This document shows, in pieces, positions 48,739-58,110 of a stretch of DNA of 64,000 bases. The notes beneath the pieces were generated by a model. The model was given only the letters and a program-made list of their open reading frames with translations, made no database searches and was not told where the DNA came from. How positions within the stretch are numbered: the first letter of the stretch is position 1; every line of letters starts with the position of its first letter. The position numbers and the translations under genes were made by a program. Source of the stretch: Mytilus edulis (taxonomy: Eukaryota > Mollusca > Bivalvia > Mytilida > Mytilidae); assembly GCF_963676685.1 (NCBI RefSeq), contig NC_092346.1, positions 95,407,917-95,471,916 of the forward strand, in the 5' to 3' direction.

Positions 48739-49350
48739 GGTGCTATTAAAAAAATTGGCTGAAAAGTTTGGCATACCATAGTTTATACATTCCCATGATA
48801 GGTTGCTTTTGTCAAGTATTTTATACATTTTATTGTCGATACCTTGACAATTTATATGGTACCCTGATCACAGCTGTCACAGCATACTGCTTTTTGTTTC
48901 CAAGTGCAGGCTTTATTGCAGGATCCACGTGGATATTTTTGGTGGACCAGGGTTTGACTCTAGTGCATACAAGTTTGTTAAGAGAATGCTACATAGGTAT
49001 GTCAATACCAGTCTATCATATTTGATAGTTTTAGTTTTTCTTGTAAGTATAATCATTGATGTTGTGTGTATATTTGATTTACATGTCTCTTGGTTTGATA
49101 TTGTTACTGACCAAGATTTGTCTGGTGCCTCTTTATTTACTTTGATGTTTCTGTTTGAGCTTATAGTCTTGCAGTTGACAATTAAATCTAGCTTGACACA
49201 ATTAGCCAAAAATAATATGAGGGTGGTTGTTTTGAGTACTGCTTTTACCGTGTTCATGGTGTTTGAGACAGTGGTAAAAGAATAGGAAAAATAGCTGGAA
49301 GTTAGTAAAGATAGACTTACAATATTAGTTCTTCGTCCCTTGGGCAACAC
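48739..49350 (-). pseudogene. LINE 5' region: 2A-like motif and PHD finger
   Basis: The frame at 48913-49350 ends with [16 protein letters not shown], resembling the 2A-like ribosome-skipping motif D(V/I)ExNPGP with its first residues changed. A frameshift follows, then [18 protein letters not shown] and, after a one-base deletion, YHINCQGI ... SNLSWECI ... MPNFSANFFNST. The Cys/His spacing is that of a PHD finger. A PHD finger next to the endonuclease is known for CR1-like elements. Confidence 0.7.
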
Positions 49351-49400
49351 AAGGGTACAGGTAACTTATGTTGGACAAGTGTTAGATATGCCTGAGTTTC

Positions 49401-49643
49401 AGTGATGTTCTGACATGGTGTTTTTAAGTTTCTTTTCAAGAAGCCCTAAAATTTGTTGCCATTAGCTATTATGTTGTCTGTATGTTTTGACCATTTTCAG
49501 TTCGCTTGTAGTGAATGCCCAGATATTTAGCTGTTCAGTGAGTAAATTGAAAAGAAAGTGCATAAACAACAGAAATGCCCCTAAAAAATGAACATGTGAC
49601 CAAAATCACTATCCATAAAAAAAAATGTATAGAAATCGAGGTA
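49401..49643. other. Short spacer between LINE and Helitron-like copy 2
   Basis: No feature recognised. The left part may be the 5' UTR of the minus-strand LINE. Confidence 0.4.
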
Positions 49644-50389
49644 TCTATAATACTAAAATTACGAGGTCCAATTTGTCAGCCGTCATCACGTAAAAACGAC
49701 GAATCAAAGAATTCAACTTTATATATAACTAATATAGTACTAAGGTGTAGATTAAAAATTACACCACTCCAGGCCCTTTTGTTTTCCACGTAATTAATAT
49801 TGCCAATAATTAAGAAGTTCCGGGTCGAGTCCGATACCGATACCAATAGTATATTCACCTGTTACCTATTACCTTATCTGTACGTTCCGCATCTGACAGG
49901 CGCACCAACAAACGGTGTATTCAGGATTGATATGCTATATACACGGGTCATGATCACAGGGTTGACACTACTAAATTGTCGAATTGTTACCTATTGTACT
50001 ATTTTATTTAGTAAGACTTTCTAAGATAACAATACGAATACTGGACTAAAAATAAGCCGTATATAGGTACAGTTTTCAATTTGTTAGCGGGCATGACGTA
50101 AAACAGCGAATCAAAGAATTCAACTTTATTTATAACTAATATAGGACAATGCTGTTGATTAAAAAATACTCCATTCCAGGACCTTTTGTTTTCCAAATAA
50201 TTAATATTACCAAAAAAATAAGTTACAGTTCGACGGGTTCAAACAGAAAAATTTGAAAGCAGAGAAAACTGTGTATCTTATAATCGGCATGACTTTATCA
50301 GATGACAATACTAATACTAAAATAATGCTTGCGCATAGTTATATACTTTAATTCAGTCACGGACCCGCGATATCACGGGTGTGTTCTAG
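49644..50389 (+). mobile_element. Helitron-like non-autonomous element, copy 2
   Basis: 746 bp, same TC start, same 16-nt near-palindrome, same CTAG end, and again preceded by A and followed by T. It is closely similar to 3313-4033 along its whole length; the main difference is an extra ~25 bp near 50042-50075. The two different genomic neighbourhoods confirm the ends. No open frame is conserved between the copies. Confidence 0.8.
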
Positions 50390-50589
50390 TACTAACAAAG
50401 AAAACAGGTTAACTGACAACTGGTCAGTATAGAAGAATCCAGACTGTCAAATTAAATTACATTCAATTTGTAACTGATAATTGTTCCGCAACTGACAAAT
50501 TAAATTGATACGTTCTAATTAACAATTAAAATATGTGTAAAGTTCCACTCTATTTTTTTATTAAAGTTAATACGGTTGGTATTTTACCG

Positions 50590-51225
50590 AAATAAATCTA
50601 ACATGACGGTACCCAAATTGCACCTATTTTGACCATTTTTTCACCTACGTTTTTTTATGATAAAGAAAAAAAAATCCATTCTGTGTTTATTTTGTAGCCG
50701 TATCCTTCTTTATTATATAGGTACACCAATTTGATTGTTAATCCATATGGAATCATAGAAAAATTGGTCTAAACTGACCCCCAAACCATCAATAATTCTG
50801 AAATGAGGAGTATCCAAATTGCATCCATGCTTAAATTCGCACTGTAAAAATTCTAATAACAGAGCTTTTGTTTAATTTCTTCAAATATTTTGAACAACTG
50901 GATGTTAGTCCATGCTTACTCTTTATTTTTTTTTATAACTGGAGACTTGTAACATATTGTATTTGATCATTTTAAAAAGATGACGTTTTGATGACGTCGC
51001 ATGGTGACGTTTCAGTACATTTTGATTTTTCAGTAAACACTTCACCTGTTGATAAATACTGTGAACGTTTTGTGCATATCTAAATAGTTTTACCTATGTT
51101 GAAAGATGTGCGTGGTATCAAATCATAAAAATACAAATTGTTTACGGTCTCTAGGAAATCTTGTAAGATTATTTATACTATTTTGGCTTAATAGGTGCAA
51201 TTTGGGTACCGTTACGTTATCTGTC
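50590..51225. mobile_element. ~0.6-kb inverted-repeat (MITE-like) element
   Basis: CGGTACCCAAATTGCACC at 50605 is the reverse complement of GGTGCAATTTGGGTACCG near 51195; the repeat extends a few bases with mismatches. If the ends are ACATGACGG / CCGTTACGT, the flanks are TA on both sides, as in Tc1/mariner-type MITEs, but this boundary choice is uncertain. The interior is AT-rich with no coding frame. Confidence 0.6.
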
Positions 51226-51634
51226 TATTAGGAAACAGAATATCAAATAGGGCCGAGTCGTTACAACATTAGTGGGGCGACCACGTAAGGGGGCGAACGT
51301 GTTTTTGAGCCGATTCTTTATTTTTCGTATGTGTACTTATCCGATCCGCGGCTACGTTTCATGTTCGGAATTCTTTGAATTTACATAATATTTAGTTGGT
51401 AACTCAAGAGACATCCGAACGAGTATTATCACATGAAAATTCAACATGGCTGTCAAAGTGTTGAGTTTTCGACCGAAAACCTATATTTTGCCCATTTTAA
51501 GCATTTGTGAGTAACAATTTGTGAGAGACAGATTTAATTTAGCTGTTGAATTCCATTAATTCTTATTTGACTCTTAATTATTCTGCATTAGACTTGTGTG
51601 ACACATTTATCTGTACTAATTTCCTGTTCAACAG

Positions 51635-51909
51635 CGGTACCTCGAATTACCGGATAACAGTGTTATTATCCGAATAACTCATGTAATTACCGAATAACTC
51701 TTCAAATATCAATATTAACACATTTAAGTGACTTTTAAACATATATTATTGAATAAAATTATAATAGAAGTGTATTTTATAACCTAAAAATAAAAAAAAA
51801 GTTGCAGGTAAGTTAATATTGGTCATTATAAAATTATGGATATCGGTGTGTACTTCCAAGATGGCGACCAAGGAAAACGTAAGAAATGAAGAAAAGAAAG
51901 ATTGCATAT
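51635..51909 (+). repeat. Left terminal inverted repeat of the MULE-like element
   Basis: Matches the reverse complement of the right end from CGAATTACC through ACTCTTCAAATATCAATATT, GAAGTGTATTTTATAACCT and CAAGATGGCGACCAAGG to GATTGCATA. It includes an ATG at 51861 that opens MATKENVRNEEKKDCI; the right repeat carries the same start. CAAGATGGCGACC also resembles a YY1-type core (AAGATGGC). Confidence 0.8.
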
Positions 51910-52318
51910 ATGCCTTCAAAGGAAAACGCTATGAAAATATAGTATTAAATAATTTACTGTATATACAGAGAATTGTCTAATAATTGTTTTTCAGAAAGGA
52001 TTTGAAAATTTAACCAGTACATCAAAGCAATGCAATTACACCAATCACTAATTACTTTTCATAACAATTTACTCAACATTAAATAAAATGTAATTAAGAA
52101 TTTTCACATATTCAATTCAAATCTAATCAAAAAATTATTATAATTGATTGTTTTAATAAAAACAAAGCTTCTGAATGGATGATTTTTATGTTTATTCTAA
52201 TAAAATTTTCTCAAAACTAAATATAAGATTTTCATTGGCAAATATAAATGTTTTTACAAGTCACTTTAATTTTGTATAAAAAGCCATGAATACATGTGTG
52301 CTGTCTTCCATTTTCAAA

Positions 52319-52524
52319 ATGGCTTTATATCCGTGTGTTCAATGTGATGAAGAATGTGTTGATTGCACCATTCAATGCAGTTGTTGTGATCGTTGGGTTC
52401 ACAGTGCTTGTGTCCCAATGGATGATGCATTGTTATTGGCCTGGTCAGATGTGTCTCTAAAGTTCCTTTGTAAGGACTGTTGCTTTACAGACAACAAGTA
52501 TGACATGGCCAAGGCGTTAGAAAG
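52319..52524 (+). CDS. PHD-finger exon inside the MULE-like element
   Basis: The frame opens at ATG 52319 (another in-frame ATG is at 52286) and encodes MALYPCVQCDEECVDCTIQC, then SCCDRWVHSACVPMDD, then KFLCKDCCF. The Cys/His pattern C-x2-C ... C-x2-C ... H-x2-C ... C-x2-C fits a C4HC3 PHD-type zinc finger. The frame ends at a consensus donor (AAAG|GTAAGT), so it looks like a first or early exon whose partner was not identified. PHD fingers occur in ORF1 of CR1-like LINEs together with an esterase domain, and an esterase-like exon lies 0.9 kb away on the other strand. Whether this is element cargo or a functional element gene is unknown. Confidence 0.6.
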
Positions 52525-53388
52525 GTAAGTAATTTTCATACATACCTTTTATTATAAGCTATACAAATGCGAAATTGGGTTTTTTATATTATTAATAGAG
52601 AGTGAAACATGGTACAAGAAAAATAAAATAAAATATTTAATTTCAAAGAAGACAATCTTTCACCTAGTTTATTATATTTCATTTATTTCTTATTTCATTT
52701 AAAATGTATTTAATTTACTTAATTTAAATTACTAAAAAATCAGAATTAAAAATAATAAAATAATACTCAATTAATATTCTTCTAAAATTAGTATTTACGT
52801 TTTTTTTATTGCTACTTTTATTTATTTTCATACATTGAATAATTTGAAAGTGATAATGAGTTAATTAGTTCCAATAAACAAAATAATCATTACCTCACAC
52901 TTCTGTTAGATTGTTAATTGGGTTGTTGTTTACTGACACGTGCCCATTACATAATTAATCATTAAGAGATAATGAAATTATATTACAGTATGGACACTCT
53001 GCATTAAACAGGCTTGTGACTGTCTTGGTATACCAAGGCTGCATTACCAACACCAATAATTATAATAATGAAAAATAGAACACAAATAAATATTTACAAC
53101 TATATACAATATGTACATCCTATGTTAGTTTTCTGTCAAAGGGTAATAATGTTCAATGTTTCACCAATAATTTTTGATTATTTAAAATAAAAAATTATTA
53201 AAAAAAGATATTTTAATAAAGTTAATTTGAGTTTTCCTGTTAAAAAAAGCTTTCTTCTGGCAAATTCTAATTTGTAAATTATAAAATATGTAAGAACTTT
53301 TGGATTATTTTAGTCATTCGATGTTAAAAAAAACCCTCTTCTTAAACAAAATACATTGCACGTGGAGTCATTGAGAAAATAGTTCAGT

Positions 53389-53747
53389 TCATTTCCTAAC
53401 TTTGTTAATAAACCAACTGACCGACTTCCTCAAAGCTACTAAGAAGGCACGGTAACCCTCTTCAGTGAAATGTATCCCGTCACGAGCTTCGTATTCCACC
53501 CTATAAACATTAGTTGGCTTGAAATAATGTACAAAATGATTTTCAAGAGCTATGCGTTTCATCATTTTGTTCACTATCTCTCGGCGAACTGTATGCTCAT
53601 CGGGAGTGCAATACCAAGGCCCGGACCGCTTCATAACTGACATGAATACCACTGATACTCCTCTCGAAAGACAAGCATAAATGAAAGTATTCATGTCTGA
53701 TCTGAAGGCAGTCTCATCAAAAGAATATCTGTCACAATCATTGCTGC
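53389..53747 (-). CDS. SGNH/GDSL-esterase-like exon inside the MULE-like element
   Basis: The minus-strand exon after a TAAG acceptor encodes GSNDCDRYSFDETAFRSDMN, GVSVVFMSVMKRSGPWYC, and DGIHFTEEGYRAFLVALRKS, ending TAG at 53389. GxND (block III) and DxxH (block V) are SGNH-hydrolase landmarks. Block I (GDSL) should be in an upstream exon that was not found; the region to 54080 is AT-rich with a 105-bp repeat. Such esterase domains are known in ORF1 of CR1-like retrotransposons. The frame is intact over 119 codons. Confidence 0.6.
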
Positions 53748-53863
53748 CTTACGGCTAGGTGTTGCCACTTCGTGATATTGTTAATGCTTGGGTATTTTTA
53801 CTGTTCTTGTATTGAAAAGTTTTTTAGTATGTGATTAAAAATATGAAATAAGCCATTTCCTTA

Positions 53864-54110
53864 TATTGCGTTACCTTCTATAAATCAGAAATATATCAAG
53901 TTAAGAAAGCACAAATTATACCACATATTTTCTATTTAGAAGAAACACCAAAAAAATGATCACAACTGTATTGCGTTACTTTCTACAAATCAGAATTTTA
54001 TATATATAGATATCTTATAAATAAGAATGATTATACAACATGTTATATATTTAAAATGAACATAAAAAAACACTGTATTGCGTTATTTCCTATAAATCTT
54101 TTCTATTATA
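53864..54110. repeat. ~105-bp imperfect tandem repeat, three starts
   Basis: TATTGCGTTAYYTTCTAYAAATC begins at 53864, 53969 and 54076 (spacing 105 and 107). Only the first part is well conserved between copies. It lies just upstream (minus sense) of the SGNH-like exon. Confidence 0.65.
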
Positions 54111-54140
54111 TAAGAAATTTTGTATATACAACTCGCCGAT

Positions 54141-54420
54141 ATGGACGCAGAACCCGTAGCCGATATCATAGACGCCGATTTAGCATTTGATATGAATTCG
54201 ACAACACGATCCGACAACGTGGTAGATGAGAATTTATGCCCGTTCATCGATGCTTCCGATTCACAGAATATACATCCACTGTCAAACGGTTGCCTACAGA
54301 GCTCATTCTTGGAAACTAATGAAGTGATCGATCTGTTATCAACCTTCACCGACATTTTTTGTATTGTTCATTTTCAATTTCATTGTGTATATTTCGTATG
54401 TAGTTATACTGGTAAGTACA
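54141..54420 (+). CDS. Acidic hypothetical frame inside the MULE-like element
   Basis: ATG 54141 opens MDAEPVADIIDADLAFDMNS, continuing DNVVDENLCPFIDASDSQ and ETNEVIDLLSTFTDIF. It is rich in Asp and resembles a protein-coding stretch by purine-first codons, but the reverse strand is also open (54083-54355). No domain recognised; the 3' part becomes phenylalanine-rich and AT-rich, suggesting that the real exon ends before about 54360. Confidence 0.35.
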
Positions 54421-54613
54421 TGTTTACGTTGCAACCAATGCAGGTTCAATTATCTTTTTTCAATATTTTAGTGTTTAAGTAAGTATACAGTTTTGTTTAT
54501 GCAATTTATTTTTATTCTGTTTAATGCATTTTTCTTTTGTTGTTTCCCCACTGCTGTTTTATGCACTTGATACATAATGCATGTATAGTATTGTTTCGCA
54601 TGTTTTCAGGTTG

Positions 54614-54877
54614 AAATTCTAAATAAAGTATTTCCGCGGACTATGACAGATAAGCCCGTGCCTTGTGCAGGATATCTTAGTAGTTATAAATTTTTTACAA
54701 TAAATTCTAAATAAAGTATTTCCGCGGACTATGACAGATAAGCCCGTGCCTTGTGCAGGATATCTTAGTAGTTATAAATTTTTTACAATAAATTCTAAAT
54801 AAAGTATTTCCGCGGACTATGACAGATAAGCCCGTGCCTTGTGCAGGATATCTTAATAGTTGTAATTTTATAGATTT
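54614..54877. repeat. 3 x 88-bp minisatellite
   Basis: The unit starting AAATTCTAAATAAAGTATTT, with CCGCGGACTATGACAGATAA and CCGTGCCTTGTGCAGGATAT, begins at 54614, 54702 and 54790. The copies are almost identical, the last diverging at its end. It includes a SacII-type CCGCGG palindrome in otherwise AT-rich DNA. Confidence 0.9.
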
Positions 54878-55217
54878 AAAGGGGCTTAGTTAACATCCAT
54901 TTCTAAATCACAAATATAAAAATATGATAAAGATAATATTTTTTTAATAACTAAAATTAAAACAAAAACTAATTTAAATAGTTTACTATTCCATATTTTA
55001 TTTTAAAAAATGCCCACCCTCACATTGTTCATTGCCGTGACGTGGCGTGAGGGCTCCACTTTGGTGGTCTAAGATGAACACGTTGAGGGATTGTATGCAA
55101 TCTTTCTTTTCTTCATTTCTTACGTTTTCCTTGGTCGCCATCTTGGAAGTACACACCGATATCCATAATTTTATAATGATCAATATTAACTTACCTGCAA
55201 CTTTTTTTTTATTTTTA

Positions 55218-55273
55218 TACGACCGCAAATTTTGAAAAAATTTTCGTCGTATATTGCTATCACGTTGGCGTCT

Positions 55274-55344
<71 letters not shown>

Positions 55345-57362
55345 CGGCGTCCGAATACTTTTAGTTTTCGCACTCTAACTTTAGTAAAAGTGAATAGAAA
55401 TCTATGAAATTTTAACACAAGGTTTATGACCATAAAAGGAAGGTTGGTATTGATTTTGGGAGTTTTGGTCCCAACATTTTAGGAATAAGGGGCCAAAAAG
55501 GGCCCAAATAAGCATTTTCTTGGTTTTCGCACCATAACTTTAGTTTAAGTTAATAGAAATCTATGAAATTTTGACACAAGGTTTATGACCACAAAAGAAA
55601 GATTGGGATTGATTTTGGGAGTTTTGGTTTCAATAGTTTAGGAATAAGGGGCCAATAAAGGGCCCAAATAAGCATTTTTCTTGGTTTTTGCACAATAACC
55701 TTAGGTTAAGTAAATGGAAATCTATGAAATTTAAACACAATGTTTATGACCACAAAAGGAAGGTTGGTATTTATTTTGGGAGTTTAGGACCCAACAGATT
55801 AGGAATTAGGGGCCAAAAAGGGACCCAAATAAGCATTTTTCTTGGTTTTCGCACTATAATGTTAGTATAAGTAAATACAAATCTATGAAATTTAAACACA
55901 AGGCTTATGACCATAAAAGGAAGGTTGGTATTGATTTTGGGAGTTTTGGTCCCAACAGTTTAGGAAAAAGGGGCCCAAAGGGTCCAAAATTAAACTTTGT
56001 TTGATTTCATCAAAATTGAATAATTGGGGTTCTTTGATATGCCGAATCTAACTGTATATGTAGATTCTCAACTTTTGGTCCCGTTTTCAAATTGGTCTAC
56101 ATTAAGGTCCAAAGGGTCCAAAATTAAACTTAGTTTGATTTTGACAAAAAATGAATCGGTTGGGTTCTTTGATATGTTGAATCTAAAAATGTACTTAGAT
56201 TCTTGATTATTGAAGTTTTTTTGGTCCAGTTTTCAAATTGGTCTACATTAAGGTCCAAAGGGTCCAAAATTAAACTTTGTTTGATTTCATCAAAAATTGA
56301 ATCCTTGGGGTTCTTTGATATGCCAAATCTAACTGTGTATGTAGATTCTTCATTTTTGGTCCTGTTTTCAAATTTCAAATTCTACATTAAAGTCCAAAGG
56401 GTCCAAAATTAAACTAAGTTTGATTTTAACAAAAATTGAATTCTTGGGCCTCTTTGATATGCTGAATCTAAACATGTACTTAGATTTTTGATTATGGGCC
56501 CAGTTTTCAAGTTGGTCCAAATCAGGATCTAAAATTATTATATTAAGTATTGTGCAATAGCAAGTCTTTTCAATTGCACAGTATTGTGCAATGGCAAGAA
56601 ATATCTAATTGCACAATATTGTGAAATAGCAAATTTTTTTTTAATTAGAGTTATCTTTCTTTGTCCAGAATAGTAAGCAAGAAATATCCTATTTGTGCAA
56701 TAGCAAGAATTTTTTTTTAATTGGAGTTATCTTTCTTTGTCCAGAATCAACTTAAATCTTTGTTATATACAATATACAATGTATATACACTTTTTACTAC
56801 CAACTGATAAATTTAAATAATCTTTACCATTCAGTGATAACAAGCAGTTTTTTTACATCTTAATATTTTATGATGTATTTAAATGAGTAGTTATTGTTGC
56901 AAACTCCATTAGAAATTTGAATTGATATCAGTTTTGAAAAAGGGAAACGGGGATGTGAAAAAAAAGGGGGGGGGTTAAATTTTTCTCATTTCAGATTTCA
57001 TAAATAAAAAGAAAATTTCTTCAAACATTTTTTTGAGAGGATTAATATTCAACAGCATAGTGATTTGCTCAAAGGCAAAAAAAACCTTTTAAGTTCATTA
57101 GACCACATTCATTCTGTGTCAGAAACCTATGCTGTGTCAACTATTTAATTTTAGATTTAAAAAGTTTGAAGAAGAAATCTTTAATTGATTTGTAAAATCT
57201 TGGCATTTGTTTTGTGTAAAAAAAACCCATGTAATGTCAAAAATTTGATCACAATCCAAATTCAGAGCTGTATCATGCTTGAATGTTTTGTCCATACTTG
57301 CCCCAACTGTTCAGGGTTCGACCTCTGCGGTCGTATAAAGCTGCGCCCTGCGGAGCACCTGG
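55218..57362 (+). mobile_element. 2.1-kb (CGT)n / GGGGCCAAAAAGGG repeat element nested in the right TIR
   Basis: Starts TACGACCGCAAATTTTG and ends CTGCGGTCGTATAAAGCTGC...GGAGCACCTGG; the perfect inverted 12-mer TATACGACCGCA/TGCGGTCGTATA lies at 55216-55227 and 57326-57337. TTA (or TA) flanks both sides as a possible duplication. Inside: a (CGT)n tract; about four ~145-bp units with GGTTTATGACC and GGAATAAGGGGCCAAAAAGG (55365-55980); about five units with GGTCCAAAGGGTCCAAAATT and GGTTCTTTGATATG (55975-56520); then GTGCAATAGCAAG repeats. I recognise it as an abundant bivalve repeat. No coding capacity. Confidence 0.75.
55274..55344. repeat. (CGT)n microsatellite
   Basis: About 23 uninterrupted CGT triplets at the start of the nested repeat element. 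A shorter CGTCGTCGTCGT tract sits in the same relative place at the start of the array at 62231. Confidence 0.95.
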
Positions 57363-57559
57363 TTAGGTTATAAAATACACTTCTAATATAATTTTATTCA
57401 ATAATATATGTTTAAAAGTCACTTAAATGTGTTAATATTGATATTTGAAGAGTTATTCGCTAATTACATGAGTTATTCGGATAATAACACTGTTATTCGG
57501 TAATTCGTGTTACCCGTTCAACAGTTCTATCGAGTTTCCGAGGCAGGGACCTTTATGAA

Positions 57560-58110
57560 AAAATACCAACAACAAAACACTCAATTATGTATGATTTCCC
57601 AACTAAAAGACATTTCAGTATATTCGCCCAACTAAGAACTGGCTATACAGAACTGAATTACTACAAGAACCGAGTAGGCCAAACCAACGCCATAGAGTCA
57701 TGCAACTGTGGAGCACCTGAAACGCCTCAACATTTCCTTCTGGAGTGTCCCTACTATGAAAAAGAACGAGAAGATATGCTACACCAAATATCCAAAGAGG
57801 TCGGGGTCAGAAACTTGAATTTAGCTACTATGCTGACAAGACTGGACGGCGAAAACACAGAAGAGACAAAAGCCAAATTACAAACAGTGGCACATTACAT
57901 TGACAGAACGGGCAGATTTAATACTGCTGTTCCTCAATCCCAATCTTAACCAGCGCATACCAAATTTAAAGCACAGAGAAGAAAATACATCGAGGAAAAC
58001 GCACCAGAGAGTAAAACCGTACATTGGGACAATTCGTGCCAACAGGCCTTAAGATTGAGGATTGAGGACGATGTTTTACTTCATGTACATGTCCACAAAG
58101 GTGTTGTTCA
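57560..58110 (+). mobile_element. LINE C-terminal fragment with zinc-knuckle, plus strand
   Basis: The frame 57587-57949 encodes FAQLRTGYTELNYYKNRVGQ, then CNCGAPETPQHFLLECPYYEKER. The CxC...HxxxxC pattern and the preceding LRTG block mark the C-terminal region of R1/Jockey-type LINE ORF2. The rest of the element is absent on both sides; the MULE-like element ends 45 bp upstream. Confidence 0.75.

Larger units (their letters stand above)
42725..49400 (-). mobile_element. Long CR1-type LINE, inactivated and split by an inserted element
   Basis: In minus-strand order: a hydrophobic leader ending [10 protein letters not shown] (2A-like, 48913-49350), a PHD-type zinc finger (48739-48930), the inserted element 45763-48733, then an apurinic-type endonuclease (44831-45719), reverse transcriptase (43510-44505) and C-terminal region (about 42725-43450). 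This is the order known for CR1-like non-LTR retrotransposons carrying PHD fingers. Removing the insertion with one copy of its 5-bp duplication restores an uninterrupted frame through the join, showing the pieces were one element. There are several frameshifts, and the RT catalytic box is FAND instead of FADD. It is a dead copy. Confidence 0.88.
51635..57515. mobile_element. 5.9-kb long-TIR element with 9-bp target duplication (MULE-like)
   Basis: Flanked by GTTCAACAG on both sides (51626-51634 and 57516-57524). Ends are CGGTACCTCGAATTACC and, reversed, GGGTAACACGAATTACC. Inverted repeats of about 275 bp follow: 51635-51909 on the left, and 55094-55217 plus 57363-57515 on the right, where a 2145-bp element has inserted. 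A 9-bp duplication with long inverted repeats is the Mutator-like pattern. Without the insertion it is about 3.7 kb. Contents: PHD-finger exon (52319-52524, +), SGNH-type exon (53389-53747, -), an acidic frame (54141-54420, +) and two minisatellites. No transposase was recognised. Confidence 0.8.
55094..57515 (-). repeat. Right terminal inverted repeat of the MULE-like element, interrupted
   Basis: Inverted counterpart of 51635-51909. The parts 55094-55217 and 57363-57515 are separated by the 2145-bp repeat element. On the minus strand it opens MATKENVRNEEKKDCIQSLN and stays open for 47 codons (to about 55015), whereas the left copy stays open for 40 codons with a different continuation. Confidence 0.78.
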
